A stretch of 64,000 nucleotides of DNA from Cavia porcellus (taxonomy: Eukaryota > Chordata > Mammalia > Rodentia > Caviidae), in the NCBI RefSeq assembly GCF_034190915.1, contig NW_026947484.1, forward strand, positions 186,800,982-186,864,981, in the 5' to 3' direction. Position numbers and translations under genes: made by a program. Each line of letters opens with the position of its first letter. Positions within the stretch are counted from its first letter, which is position 1. Of this stretch, positions 47,690-60,234 are shown piece by piece. The notes under the pieces were generated by a model. It was not told the DNA's origin and did no database searches. It saw only the letters and a list, made by a program, of their open reading frames with translations.

Positions 47690-48459
47690 GCCTCATTCTG
47701 GGTTTTATTTCCCCTCAACACAGGTCAGCAGAGGAGCCAACCAAGCAAGCAACCTGATCAAACAGGCAACAAAACCCAAGGAGAGATGACAGGAATCAGA
47801 GAGTCAATGGCTCCACCGAGAAATAACACAGCTGGCCTACAGCACTAGCCTCAAGAAAAAACCACCACAATGGTAAACTGCAAAAACAGAATGAGGAGCT
47901 ACTCCAAAGTTACTCCTTCACAGCAAGACAATGCAGAAGAAGAAACCAGTGCACTACCCACCATATTGCCAGAGGGTGTTTAATCAGGCTTCCTTTTGAG
48001 AAGGATCAAAATGGAGCTAAAGAATCCCACTTCAGGGTTTCCAATGTTACTCTCCCATAGTGACTAAATGAGAACCATGGAGAGGGTGTGGACGGACTCC
48101 CTGGTTAGTTTAAACTCAGGCTGAAAAGACATGGGTCCTGCCTCTTTAGTGAGAAACAAGTGTGGTTTTCAGAGGAGACTGAATTTGTAAATGTTAGTCT
48201 GATGGTCTGCTTGAACTCCTGCACCATGGCCTTTCTCCAGCAGAAATCAGAGAACTGACTGTTTTTCCCATTCACCATACCACAACTGGAACAGTTACTG
48301 CAGTCTGGGCTGTATGGCAGAGGGACCCCTGGAGTAGGGAAAGAACCTCACAAACCCACAGGCCACAGAACCTTAGCAGAAAAAATCATGACTTGTGGGA
48401 TTCCAAGACTGCAGATCCTAGAAAAAAAATACTCATGTTAAGGTGAAAGGGAAAGAAAT

Positions 48460-48755
48460 GTCTAAAAAGAAAAGGTAGCCACTGTTAATTTCCTATTAAC
48501 CTGTTTTGAAGTTCCTGTATCATTTTCATTGTTATGTTTGGTATGATTTTATTCTGTTTTATTTTGTTATATTCTATTACATCTGATGGTATAAGCAGCT
48601 ATTTTGAAGATAACAAGGTATATTATGGTGGCTATTATTGATTTCCTATTATCTTGTTTTGAAGTCTTATATTGCTCTCATTGTTTTGTTTTGATTGACT
48701 TTATTCTTTTTCATTTTGTTTGGTTTTATTCTCTTTAAAATAAAATTTAAAACCA
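48460..48755 (+). mobile_element. L1/HAL1-family 3' end, 5'-truncated
   Basis: Two successive ~150-base units are visible: 'gtagccactgttaatttcc...cctgttttgaagttcctgta' and 'attatggtggctattattg...cttgttttgaagtcttata'. The end reads 'ctctttaaaataaaattt'. It is a separate insertion of the family with the repeated 3' region. Confidence 0.8.
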
Positions 48756-51700
48756 AAAACACAGAGGAATTTTTTAATGAACTCATTTTTTTTTATTTTT
48801 TCTTCATCGATTTTTTCAATTCATGGTTTAATCTCTTTTCTTCTTTTAACATTTTTTCCTTTCTTATTTTTCTTCTTTTCAGTTATTTTGCTCTTGCTTT
48901 TTTATCACTTGATCATTTTTTGTTACCATTATCTAATACTACTAATTTTTTTATTCCTCAATATGATACTGTATCTCACTTTCCTCTCCTCCTTTTCATC
49001 TTTCATTGATTGATATTTTAAACTCTACTTTTCTCATTCTTCTGTTCCCCACTCCCTCTATCTTTTCTAGTGCAATCATTACATTTTATGATATCTTTAG
49101 ACACTTAATTACATGTTATTGGTGTTGAATGCTGTTGTATTAGTAGTAGGAGTAAAGTTCTTACATTTAGTAGACACTTACGTAGGTCAATATTTAGTTT
49201 CTGTTACTGTTTATACTAAAAATTGTGGATCACTTTTCTATGGTGAAGGATGGTATGTTATTAGTTCTTAGAGGATGTCAGTGTCCTGTTAGCCTTGATG
49301 CTGTTATTGTTCGGATGTTATTACTATTGCCAAGGAAACATAGTTGCTGCTTTCAATTGGTTTTCTTTATATGCTAATATCTGAATTGCCTTTGTGTCAA
49401 CAATACTGTGGCTCATTCCCAGAGAACTGGATACTGGAAACAAGAGTAGTTGGATTCTAGGACAGAGACAAAGTTTTATTGTTAGCCATGCCCAGAGGAC
49501 ACCCTTGAAAAGCAAACATTAACTACAAAGGTCATCATACTAGCGAGAAAAGTTTTCCAAGATAAGCAACATGCAATCTTCAGTACAAGAAAAAATAGAA
49601 ACATTAGAGAAAAAAGCAATAAATCCCTCCAAAAATTCCCAATGCTGAACCACATTTGAGGTGACAGGGGAGAAAATCTAAAGCTACACAACTCAAATAT
49701 TTGAAAGGTAACAGAGATTTAAAAAATAGAAGAATAATGTGCTTAATGAGCACAAAAAAGATTTAATTAACAGATAATGGACCTGATACAAGACAGTCTA
49801 CAGAATACACTAATAAAAGACACTTGAGCAAAACAAAATGATACAAACTATGAAGGCCCAGCACAGAAAAGAGCACATTAAAAGGTACCAATTAGAAGTT
49901 CAGAAAATTAAAAATTCTTTCGTAAGTATTGGCAGCAGACATGACCAATGTGAGGAACCAGAGAACAGGGCTGTTGCTAGTGATCAATTACACAGAGACA
50001 CCTTAGAAACAACAATAGAACATGAAAAATGGATTCAACAGCCCCTGGATGATGTAAAGAAGACTAACAGGAGTTACTGAAAAATAGGAAGCTACCACAA
50101 GTGGCATTTTTAAAAACCTGTTTACTGAATAATAGCCAAAAAAAAAAACTTTCCAAATATGGAGAAAGAGTCTAACAAACAGATAACTGAGACACATAGA
50201 ACCCCAAAAAGCTACAATCAGAAAAGGACCTCTCCGTGACACAGCATAGGCAAAATCCCAGATGTCCAAAACAAGGAGAGAATCTTAAAAGTGGTAAGAG
50301 AAAGGCAATAAATCACTTGTAAAACTAAACCCATTAGAATTACAGCAGCATTAAAGCCAGAAGAGAATGGAATGAAATGTTCCAAGCCCTAAAAGAAAAA
50401 ACAACTTCCAACCCAGACTGATATATCCTGAAAAACTATCTTCTAGAAGTATGAAGTAATGAGATACCTTCATGATAAAAGCCACCTAAAGAAACTCATG
50501 ATTGCCAAACTAGCACTCCAAAATTTCTCAAGGATATCTTAGACACAAGGAAGCTAGCAATGTCAAATGGTCCAACCAAATGACTACAGCATACAGAGTG
50601 AGCTTTTAAGTAGAATGGAATGAAAGGGCTTGAGCAATAGGAAAATAAAGAAATGAAAGGAGGAAGTCAATATCTTTCAATAACATCTCTCAGTGTAAAT
50701 GGTCTAAATTCCCAACCAGATACAGATTGGCAAAATGGATCAAGAAATAGAATCCAATAGTATGATATATGCAAGAAACATATTTAACCCAAAATAAAGT
50801 CACAGATTAAAAAGCACAAGGATAGAAAACAATTATTTCAGTCAGTGAGAAATTAAAAAATGCAGAAGTAGCTATACTATTTTCAGACAAAATAAATTTC
50901 AAGCCAAAACTGATTAGAAAAGGTCACAACATACTGGTTAAGAGAACAGTTCAATAAAAAGAGAAAATTATTAACATATATGTGTAAAATAATAGCACAC
51001 TCAGCTTTATAAAACAAGTACTACTAGACATAAAAGATCAGATAAACATCAACACCATTATAGAAGGGAGCCTAAAAACTCAATCATGACGAATTGGCAG
51101 ATCAACTAGACCAAAATTCAGCAAAAGAAATAAAAACGCTCAACCAAACCCTTCCAAAATTGGCTTAATAAACATCTACAGAGTGTTCCATGCAAAAACA
51201 GAATACATATTCTTCTCAGAAACATGAAATTTTCCCCAAATAGAAAACATACCATCTCATAAGGCATACTTAAGTATTCATAAGAATCAAAATTATCCCA
51301 TGCATACATCAGGTCATAGTGCATAAAACTAGAATGCAGTGCCAAAAGAAACCACAGAAATTAGCAAATGCATGGAAATTAAATAACACACTCAAGTACT
51401 CAGTGGGTCAGAGGAGAAATCAAGGAAGAAATAAGACAGCTACTAGAAGTAAACAATTATGCCATTCCAACACACAAGAACTTTGGGACAAAATGAGAGC
51501 ACTTATAAGAGGGAAATGTATAGCTATGAATCCCCACATCAGGAAAACAGTGAACTGAAATAAATAACATAATGGTACATCACAAGGTCCTAGAAAAACA
51601 AAAGCATTCAAATCCAAAGCTAAAACAAAAAAAAGGAAATTATAAATATCAGAGCAGAAATTAATAAAATGGAGACTGAAAGAAAAACACAAAGAACCAA

Positions 51701-51929
51701 CGAATTGAAGAGCTGCTTCTTGGAAAGAATAAACAAAATAAACCAACTATTAGTCAATCTTACCAAAAACAATAAACAAACAAGAAGAAGAAAAGATCAA
51801 AAGTAATGCAATTTGAAAAAATTTTAAATGATAAACTCACAATGGACACTACCAAATTCTAAAAGATTAAAAATGGAGATTTTAGAATAAATGAATAGGT
51901 TCTCAGATAACAGAAATTATCAAAAATGA

Positions 51930-51990
51930 ACCAAGGCCAGAGATTTAGCTCAGCAGCCCAGCAGGTGTGAAGTCATGAGTTCACAGAGCG
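51930..51990 (+). mobile_element. Degraded ID-like SINE
   Basis: 'ggccagagatttagctcagc' and 'gaagtcatgagttca' keep the A-box half and a trace of the B box. There is no tail. Confidence 0.5.
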
Positions 51991-52282
51991 CAGTAAATCA
52001 TTAAAAAGATCATACATCAAAACCAACAAGGGTTTCTCCCAGGGATGATTCAACAGACAAATTAATAAATGCAATGTGTCACATAGACAGAAGCAAAAAT
52101 TGTGCCAATACGTGCAGAAAAAATACTTTGACAAAATGCAACAATTCATGGTAAAAGTCTGAAGAAAATAGGTATAGAATGATCTTTTCTGAAGCTGGTA
52201 AAAGCCATTTATAACAAACCTTCTGCCAACATCGTATTGAATGGGAAAAACTGAAAGCTTTCCCTCTAAAGCCAGGAACACA

Positions 52283-52456
52283 GCCAAGCGTGGTGGCACA
52301 CGCCTAGAATGCCAGTACATGGGAGGCTGAGGTAGGAGGTTCACTGTGTGTTCAAGGCCAGTGTGGGAAACCCTGTGAAGTCAAGGCCAGTCTGGACTAC
52401 ACAGCGAGACCCTATCTTAAAAAAAGTATAAAATAAAGTGAGATAAAATAAAATAT
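52283..52456 (+). mobile_element. B1-type SINE with target duplication
   Basis: It starts 'gccaagcgtggtggcacacg', contains 'gggaggctgaggtaggaggt' and 'ggccagtctggactacacag', and ends in 'cgagaccctatcttaaaaaa' with an A-rich tail. It has an internal near-duplication ('aaggccagtgtggg' and 'aaggccagtctgg'), as in B1 elements. The 10-base word caggaacaca flanks it (52273-52282, 52457-52466). Confidence 0.88.
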
Positions 52457-52821
52457 CAGGAACACAACACAACAGTCCACTGTCACCATTCCTGTTCAGT
52501 ATAGTATTAGAAACATTAGCCAGACCAATTAGGCAACAGGAAGAAATAAAAGGGTACGTACAAGAAAAAAGAAATAAAATTATCATTATTTTCAGATAAC
52601 ATGAGCGTCTACATAGAAAACCAAAAAATTCCACTCCAAAATTAATATCCAAAGCAGCAGGATACGAAATCAACATACAAGCATTAATGTTCCTATGCAC
52701 CAATAATGAATTCACTTAGAAAGAAACTAGAAAAACAATGCCATTTGAAGTATTATCAAGAAAAATTAAACAGGAACTAATCTAAGACAGTGAAAGTCCT
52801 TTACAATGAAAACTCCTATGT

Positions 52822-52833
52822 AAAGGGAGATAG
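52822..52833. repeat. Target-site duplication of half-LINE 4
   Basis: aaagggagatag occurs here and at 57024-57035, and joining the two sides restores a continuous L1 ORF2 context. Confidence 0.85.
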
Positions 52834-52840
52834 GGGGAAA

Positions 52841-52850
52841 AAATGGCGGC
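52841..52850 (+). promoter_or_regulatory. YY1-like site at the 5' end of half-LINE 4
   Basis: aaatggcggc lies eight bases from the element start. A YY1 site of the form AA(G/A)ATGGCGG close to base +10 sets the transcription start in human L1. The match is good, but its function here is inferred. Confidence 0.5.
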
Positions 52851-53593
52851 TTCCTAGGAAGCTGGATAGATAACCTCTCCAGGGAAAACAGCCCAGATGC
52901 TAGAATCTGATAACATAGAAAGGGCCAGAGGATTGGGGAATGATTCTCACTAACTCAGGAGGAAACCGAAAGAAAAATAAAATTAGGAAGAGGAAGGAAA
53001 AGTGCAGGTGGAGGGCTGAAGGCCAACATGCTCACTGAGACCTGTTCCACGCTGTGCTGGGCATGCCATGGAGTTCAAATGATTCAAGGTCATGCCAGAG
53101 CCGTGGCTGCTGATAACGGCAGTTGGTGAGTCCCGGGCCCTTGGTGGGAGGACGCTGCACAGTGTGGAATGGAGCCAAGGTAAAGAGGTTTATTGGCTCT
53201 CAGTGAATGCTGGAAATTGGGTCCCACTGCGTGGGAGGCTGACTGGAAGACATCTTGGAGTAGGGCAGAGCCCAGCACCGTGGTGGCATCAGTCAACTGC
53301 CCCTGGCCCAGAGAGGACTGGTGGGAGCAGCTTGGGCTGAACCATGCCACTGGTCAGGAACCAATAGCCAGGGACGAAATTGTTCTGACCCTGTGATGTC
53401 CGCCACAGCACAGCATAAAGTGCTAAATGCACTTGCAGGTTGACTGCCTCAGAGGAGAGGGGCCAACCCGCAGCATCCCTGTGTACCACCTCAGATATCA
53501 ACAAAGTGGAGAGAGCAGCAAGCCCCCAGCCAGCACACTTTAGAAAAACTGTAAGGAATATAGAGACAGTCTGAGACCTCCTCCACACACCTG

Positions 53594-54783
53594 TCTGAAA
53601 GAAACCAGAAACATGACAAGAGCAAAAGATAAGAAAAACCTCCAGCCACTGACCCTGGGAAAATAAGCCCAGGAGAGGTAACTACAGAAGAGAACCAGTC
53701 CAGTGATCATGCATTGTTAGCCACAACATCAGCAGACATAAAGAAATACATTCGTGACTTCATAGAGAACTTAAAACTGAAATTCTAACCCAAGTGAGGC
53801 AAGAAATAAAAAGGTTAATTAAAGAAATGCTAAGCCCCTCTCAAGAAAACACAGAGGGAAGAAGGGAGGAACCCAGAAAAGGAAGAGAAACCTTTGATGA
53901 AGAATATAAACCAAATCTAGAATATATGAAACAGATCCAAAGAGACTACCAGGAAACTAAAAACTCCATTGAACACTGGCAAAATGCCTTGACAGAAACA
54001 AAAGTTAGCCTTTTGAAACTTGAAGAGAGATTTACAATGTGTGATCAGAAATAAAAGACCTATTAAAAATAACAAGGAGGGGCTGGGGATTTAGCTCAGC
54101 GGCATAAGCGCCTGCCTTGCAAGCAGGCAGTCGTGAGTTAGATCCCCGGTACTGATAAAAAAACAAAAAGACAAAAAAAAAAAAAATAACAAGGAACCAA
54201 GAAATAACAATTCAAAGGCTAGAAGATGACAAGAAGATCTATAACTTAAAAATGAAAAACATAAGCAAAGAAGCAGGAGTTACCACAAACAATTACAAAG
54301 ATTATTCACAGAAACAATTAAGGAAAACTTCCCAAGCATAGGAAAAAAAATGATATTCAGATAAAAGAGGCATACAGAATTCCAGCCACCTACAACCAAA
54401 ACAGACACATAATACATACACCCAGACACATAATAATCAAGATCCCAGAAATCCACCACAAGAACAGAATATTAAAAGCAGCCAGAGAAAAGAAGCAGAT
54501 CACCTACAAAGGAAAAATCATCAAAATAACAACAGGCTTATCAACACAAACTATTAAATCAAGAAGAGCCTAGGGGGAAATAGTCCAAGCCTTGAAAGAA
54601 AATAACTTCCAACCAAGATTAATGTACCCTGAAATGTCTCTTTCAAAATTAATGGAGAAACAAGATGTTTCCAAGAAAAGAGGAACTGTGGGAGTTCATG
54701 GCCACCAACCCAACCCAACAGAAAATATTGAAGGATATTCTAGAGAGAGGGAGAAAAAAATACCAGGATTCCAGCAACAGTAG
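53594..54783 (+). pseudogene. Broken ORF1 of half-LINE 4
   Basis: The N-terminus is frame-shifted and stop-ridden. 53794-54054 is open and covers the coiled-coil start (MLSPSQENTEGRREEP, then YMKQIQRDYQETKNSIEHWQ) before a TAA at 54052. An ID SINE splits the gene at 54079-54181. Downstream the RNA-binding domain is broken ('ccagacacataataatcaag' at about 54422), and a last piece at 54592-54783 holds the C-terminal domain. It is clearly dead. Confidence 0.85.
54079..54181 (+). mobile_element. ID-type SINE, young, with perfect target duplication
   Basis: ggggctggggatttagctca with an A box (54091-54102), a B box (gagttagatcc, 54135-54145) and an A-rich tail. The 14-base word aaaaataacaagga flanks it (54065-54078 and 54182-54195). 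The anticodon-like loop is ttgcaag, in keeping with a tRNA-Ala origin. The B box has A where the consensus has C of a CpG, which would weaken Pol III transcription. Confidence 0.95.
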
Positions 54784-55369
54784 CAGACAGGCCTCAATGA
54801 ACAAGAAGGACAGTGGAATGAAGGAGAAAAATTAACAAATAATAGCAGAAAAATTGAACAGCAGAGTTGAGGCAGAGAAGGTGGGCTATAATGTTTAACA
54901 TAGATAACCTAGATACACTAACAAAAAGAAACACGGGCAGAGTAGATTAGGAGGCAGAATCCATCGAGATGCTCTGAATAGGAAATATACTCAACCTGAA
55001 AGGTTAATAAACTGAAAGTCAAAGATGAGAAAACAAAGCTTTAAGTGACAGGGAATCAGAGAGAAATAGGGACAACTCGTCCAGCAGCCGCAGACAGGTT
55101 GGAAAGTTAAGACACTTTTGTGCAGTGTAGAACCTCAAAGCTAGAAGGAAGGAAAACCTTGTGGCTTTGGTAAGTAAAAGAATATAGCTCAAAATCAAAC
55201 TCAGGAGTAAAAAGGTTCAGCATCACTCAGATAGATAATGGGTTGCCTCCTTCATCTAAAAACTAAAGGAGTTAGTGGGACCCAAAATATACAAAGCATA
55301 AGATAGTATACAAAGTATAGTAGCCTTTCTCAGGAAAGGGAAAGGTGAGGAATTGCCTAAAAAAGGAAA

Positions 55370-57023
55370 GCAGAGGACATTGTTAATAGTGTATCAGGAT
55401 TTAAACGCCACAGTAATCTTATCGCTCTGCTTAGTTTGACTTTATTTTGTTCAGGTTAGTCTACCCATACTAGATTTGAGAGCACAGATTGCTATCCCCA
55501 AAATAGCTTGCTATACCATGGTAACTATTCTTAATTTCCTATTAACTTAAACTGAAGCCCTGTATTACTTACATTGTCTTACTATGACTGATCTTATTTG
55601 AAGCTGGTTTGTTAAACTGCTGTTTTGCCTTGAGTGATTTTATTCAAATTTGGTGTGCTTGATAATAGTCTAAGAGTAGAGGTAACCACTCTGAAGATGA
55701 CAAAATTTAATAACATACCCATTCTGGCTTAAGTATTAACTGCTTTTGAAGTCCTACAATGTCTCCAAAGTTGCGTTTTTATTAAAATAGCTATGTAATG
55801 CTATGTTCAATTGTTGTATGTCTGATGATGTGGACAATTCTATTGAAAATACCAAGAGAAAGCATAGTAACTACTGTTGATCACTTAATAATGTGGTTTT
55901 ATATGTTTTTTCATTTCATATTTTTCTAAGAATTTGGATTTTTGTCTTGTTATGATCTGTTTTTCCCTATAATACAGAAAAGATAGAGATACATGTAGAG
56001 ATTCACACATGGGGAGAATTTCTAAACAGTTTACAGGAACAGATTATATAATGCACGATGTAATGAACAGATACTCTGAAGAAGAGACACTAAGAAACCC
56101 AGTGCTAATTCTGTAACATTATGATATAAAATCTAGCAAAACTATGATTCACTGTTTAGAGTGATATTAGTCTAGTGTCTTATGTTCAATTTCAGCGTAT
56201 GTAAAGATAAGGACAGCTACTATAAAGAGAATGAGAGACATTATGGCAGTCACTATTGACTTCCCCAATGTCAGGTTTTGAAGACCTAAAAAGCCTTCAT
56301 CACCCTGTTATGATCAGATTACTTCTATAATGTTCAGTATGTATTCACTGTGTGTGAAGATGGGGACAACTATTTGGAAGAAAACTAGAGACAATAAGAC
56401 AGTGAGTATCTCCAGTGGACTTGCTTTGAAATCAGTGTTTCTTAAAATCGTTTCCTTATGATCTGTTTTGTTCTGTTTTGGTATGTTTAATCTTATCATC
56501 TTTAAGATATGGGCAATTCTTTTGAAGATGGCAAGAGGCATTATAGTAGCCATTGCTGATTACTTTGTATTTTGTTTTTACATCATATACTATGTCTATT
56601 CTTGTTTTAACTGACTCCATTTTGCTTTGTCACATTTGGTTTTTTTCTCTTCAAACAAAGTAACAAGAACTGTAGGAGTAATAAAACCTAAAATGTGTAA
56701 TTGTTATTATAAAAAAGAGAGGAAAAGAAAGTGCTCTAAAGAATATGACCAAAATGTATGTTTAAATGTGTAAAACAGATAAACATATTACTAAGTTTTT
56801 GTTGGATTATTGAATAGAACTGTTTGCAGCCTCACTGTTTAAATGTCCGCTTTGTATGCTTTAATTTTGTAACTTGCACAGAGACTTCTAAAACTACAAT
56901 ATGTAATCTATCAACTAGTGATTTGTTACTATCTGCTTTTCTGAAATTCTGTATTACTTCTACCTTTTTTTCTGTTTTGCTTTTTTCCTTTAAATAAAAT
57001 CCTTTATTTAAAAAAAAGCAAGA
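55370..57023 (+). repeat. 3' region of half-LINE 4: extended ~150-base repeat array
   Basis: Units are recognisable near 55375, 55500, 55698, 55848, 56060, 56228, 56382 and 56527, each with a version of 'gacattatgg.agtcactattg' and then a 'ttttgaag' block. From 56690 to 57020 lies the family 3' end ('gaaaagaaagtgctctaaag', 'atcaactagtgatttgtta'). There are more units than in the other copies. Confidence 0.75.
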
Positions 57024-57035
57024 AAAGGGAGATAG

Positions 57036-58600
57036 AAGACAACATCAGAAAATGGAAAGATGTCCTCTGTTCCTGGATGGGTGGAAACAATATAGTCAAA
57101 ATAGCCATACTTTTAAAACTGATACACGTGTTTAATGCAGTCCCAATTGAAATACCAATAGGATGCCTGAAGAACTAGAGAAAACATTCCTAAAATTCAC
57201 ATGAAACTGGAAGAGACCCAGAAGAGCAAAAGCCATATAAGATGTCCTGGATTTCAAGTTCTCTTACAAAACTACAGTGATAAAGACATCATGATACTGG
57301 CCAAAAAAAAAAAGAGGATATAGAAATAAACTCAGGCACATTTGGATATTTGATCTTTGACAAAGAGGTCAAAAATACTCACTGAAGAGACTTACACCTC
57401 TTTAATAAATAATCCTGGGGAAACTGCCTATCTCTATACAGAAGACTGAATCTAGACACATATACCTCACCAAGTGTAAACCTAAAACAAAATGAATTAA
57501 AGATTTAAATGTTAAAAAGCAGCAACTTTCTGGAGGATAAAATAAGTAAAACTCTTAAAGACATAGGTACAGGTAAGAACTTTCTGAATAGAATCCCAAA
57601 GGCACAAGAAATATCACCAAGAATCTATAAATGAGATCATATCAAACTAAAAGCTTTCTGCAAAACAAAGGCAACAATCAACAGAGAAAAGCGACAACTC
57701 ACAGAATAGGAAAAAATTTAACCAACTGTTTCTCAAAGGACTAACATGTAGAAGACACAAAAAACTCAAAAAAATTAGATACCCTCAAATAAATGACCTA
57801 ATTAAATGGGCAGCTGAACATATAAGTATTTCTCAGAAGAAGTACAGTTAGACAATAAATACATGGCTCCACATTGTTGGCCATTAGAGAAATGCAAATT
57901 AAAGTAAGATCCCATTTTACTCTGAAACAATGACTATCATCAAGAAATCAAATAATAACAGATGTCCGCAAAGCTGTAAAGGAAGAAGAAACTCTTCTAC
58001 ATTGTTCGTAGGAATGTAAACTAGTGTAACCATTATGGAAATTGGTATAGAGATTCCTCATAAAAAGCTAAAACTTCCATTTGTTGGGCTATTCCCCTTC
58101 TAGTTATCTTCACAAAAGAGTTAAAGACATATCACCTGATACATGCATACTCGTGTTTATAGCAGCACAATTCACAATTCTAGCTAAAACTTAGAAGCAG
58201 CCTATACGTCCATCAACAGATGAATGGATGAAAACAGTGTGTTATTTATGCACAATGAAGTACTAGTCTGATGTAAGAAGGGTAAACTTGAGTCATTTCT
58301 GGGAAGATGGGTGTACCTCAAGACCACAATATCAAGTGAAATACACAAGCTTAAATACTATATAGTTTCTCTTAGATGAGAACCCAAAATACAAATAAAG
58401 GGCAAAATACAAGATAGATAATAAAAACTGGGGACATAGATTTGTTTACAAATTGGGAGGAGATTAAGAGAAAAAGAAGGCAGAAGGGAGAAAAAAATGA
58501 GATTAAAAAGTAAATGAGATGTGTTATGTCCACACACCAACTTCCCACAAGGGATGGAATCACTGTGTAATGCAAACATGTACTCATAAAAAATAAAAAT
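57036..58600 (+). mobile_element. Old L1 continued: ORF2 C-terminal half and 3' UTR
   Basis: 'gaagacaacatcagaaaatgg' and 'caggatgcctgaagaac...' continue the reverse transcriptase thumb directly from 52833. The C-terminal blocks 'cactgaagagacttacacc', 'tccatcaacagatgaatgga' and a 3' UTR with a purine-rich tract (58450-58500) follow. The end is near 'aaaaaataaaaattgaag' (58587-58605). The frames are dead. Confidence 0.75.
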
Positions 58601-59131
58601 TGAAGAAAAAAGAAAAGGAGAAAGACATGAAGGTAGCCTGGCAGAAGGAAGGAAAGGCATTCCTTTAAGTGGACACTGAGACATTCATGCCATGTGGCAG
58701 AAGTACAAACCATTGAGTGTGATTAGTGAGAAGGGCAGAAGAAGGGGGGAGGAAAGCCAGAGGTCAGATACACAGCAAAAGAACTCGGGACTTAACCAAA
58801 GACCTGTACTTTGCCCTGAAAACTGAAGACAAAAACTAAGAAAGAGTAAAGCGTCTAGAAAATTTTTAACTTGTTAGGCTTCCATATTTAGGGCATCACT
58901 TCAGAGATTAGACAGGCACTTTCCCTGCCAGCAAAAAATATTTTCCTTCTTCAGTAAAATTAGTTCCTCAGCTAACAGAGCACTGAAGAAAAAAATGGAA
59001 ATAGAGGCCTTGCAAATAGGAAAAGGTGCAAATGTTGGAGGGACCAGGGAAGGGTTAGGGGAGGGAAAGAAAAAACGAGGTCAAGTGTCCACAGTTCTGC
59101 GCCCTGTAGGAACCACCTGAGAAGCTGGAGC

Positions 59132-59164
<33 letters not shown>

Positions 59165-59324
59165 AAATAGCAGATAATCTGTCTTGGCACCGAGGTTTTA
59201 CTTAATTGGTGAGGGGAGGAGTGAAGGTATGGGTGGGGGTGTTAAAGAGTGAGAATTCTAAGATCCTTCCTGCTCTTAAATACGATCATCTATGCCAAGG
59301 GAGGGTTGCATGTTGCAAAAAATG
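58601..59324. other. Unassigned DNA with (AAAT)n microsatellite
   Basis: (AAAT)n at 59134-59168; otherwise no repeat or gene is recognised. A degraded L1-like tail may continue to about 58650. Confidence 0.35.
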
Positions 59325-59642
59325 AGAAGACAATGTGTAATAGCTATTGTAAAAAAGAGAGGAAAAGAAAGTGCTCTGAAGGATATAACTGCATGTGTGT
59401 TTAAGTGTGTAGGATTAATAACCATATCACTAAGTTTTTGCTGGATAGTTGAACAGAGCTGTTTGTAGTCTCGCTGTTTGAATGTCCACTTTATATGCTT
59501 TATTTTTGTAACTTGAACAACTATTTCTAAGAGGACAATATGTAATTATTAACTAGTGATTTCTTGCTGTTTAGTTTTTTTTAATTATGCATGATTTCTA
59601 CCCTTTTTCTGTTTTTTTTTTCTTTAAATAAAATAAAAATAA
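59325..59642 (+). mobile_element. Half-LINE/L1 3' end, 5'-truncated
   Basis: 'gaggaaaagaaagtgctctg', 'gatataactgcatgtgtg', 'cttgaacaactatttctaag' and 'attaactagtgatttcttg' match the last 330 bases of half-LINE 3. The end reads 'tctttaaataaaataaaaat'. Imperfect flanking words aaaatgagaagac (before) and aaatgatgagac (after) may be its target duplication. Confidence 0.88.
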
Positions 59643-60234
59643 ATGATGAGACGCTATCTCTTTTGCATTTTTAGAAAACAAAATCCAGAAGAGATTTTGG
59701 AAAATACATCCAAAATAATTTTTCTGTAACTGGATTTCACCAAGTGTAACCAGTTTCTCCCTGAAAAAGTGAAATAAACATGAATAAAATAAAAGTGAAA
59801 TAAGTTGATTTCATTGAACAATTTCAAACTTCCATTTTAAAATGTCACAAATTACTGAACTATTACTAAAAGTACCAACACCTCACAAATAAATGGGATG
59901 ATAAGCAAAAACAAACTGTATCAAAGATTGCTTTTAATCTTTAACAAGCATGTATTAAATCTGAGTCTGTATATTGTCCAAAATGAGTCATCCCAATATG
60001 ATGGTCGGGCAGGCTCCTGCATTTTCTGCCTCTCTCTTCCCCTAGACTGAGCCTGAGAACGTCTGCTTGCTTGCGTTAAAACTAGTATTAATTGAGCACT
60101 TACCTAGCCCAGGCCGGCCAGGTACTGCCCAAGGACTTTACCAGTAAGCTGGTATTTGTCACCATCTTTTAATGAGGAAACTGAGCTGAAAGAACATTGG
60201 AGGAAAAGTGGAAATAGAGCTTTTACAAAGGAGA
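59643..60234. other. Single-copy-like DNA with a MIR-like piece
   Basis: 60085-60190 ('attgagcacttacctagccc', 'atgaggaaactgagctgaaag') looks like an MIR3-type fragment. The rest is unassigned. No gene seen. Confidence 0.4.

Larger units (their letters stand above)
47690..52833 (+). mobile_element. Old L1, 5' part to mid ORF2 (split by half-LINE 4)
   Basis: 49470-50460 reads as ORF1 in broken frames: 'gagaatggaatgaaatgttc' then 'ccaacccagactgatatatc' is the C-terminal domain. ORF2 starts near 50660 ('gtaaatggtctaaattccc', 'gattggcaaaatggatcaag', endonuclease) and continues into reverse transcriptase ('gcaggatacgaaatcaacat' near 52660). 47690-48460 and 48750-49330 may be its 5' UTR, which is less sure. 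Nested pieces: L1/HAL1 3' end (48460-48755), ID-like remnant (51930-51990) and B1 (52283-52456). The element resumes at 57036. Confidence 0.65.
52834..57023 (+). mobile_element. Half-LINE 4 (HAL1-like), full length, oldest and longest
   Basis: The 4190-base element (including a 103-base ID SINE and its duplication) begins 'gggggaaaaaatggcggctt', has a 5' UTR of about 760 bases, a badly broken ORF1 (about 53594-54783) and a 2.2 kb 3' region with more repeat units than its sisters. There is no ORF2. It sits in the reverse transcriptase region of the older L1. The higher divergence suggests it is the oldest of the four. Confidence 0.88.

Noticed and set aside
58358..58713. Leu/Phe-rich 108-113-codon minus frames as membrane proteins
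   Set aside because: They are antisense to an L1 3' UTR. T-rich complements of L1 tails give hydrophobic chance frames throughout the window (also 48695-49013).
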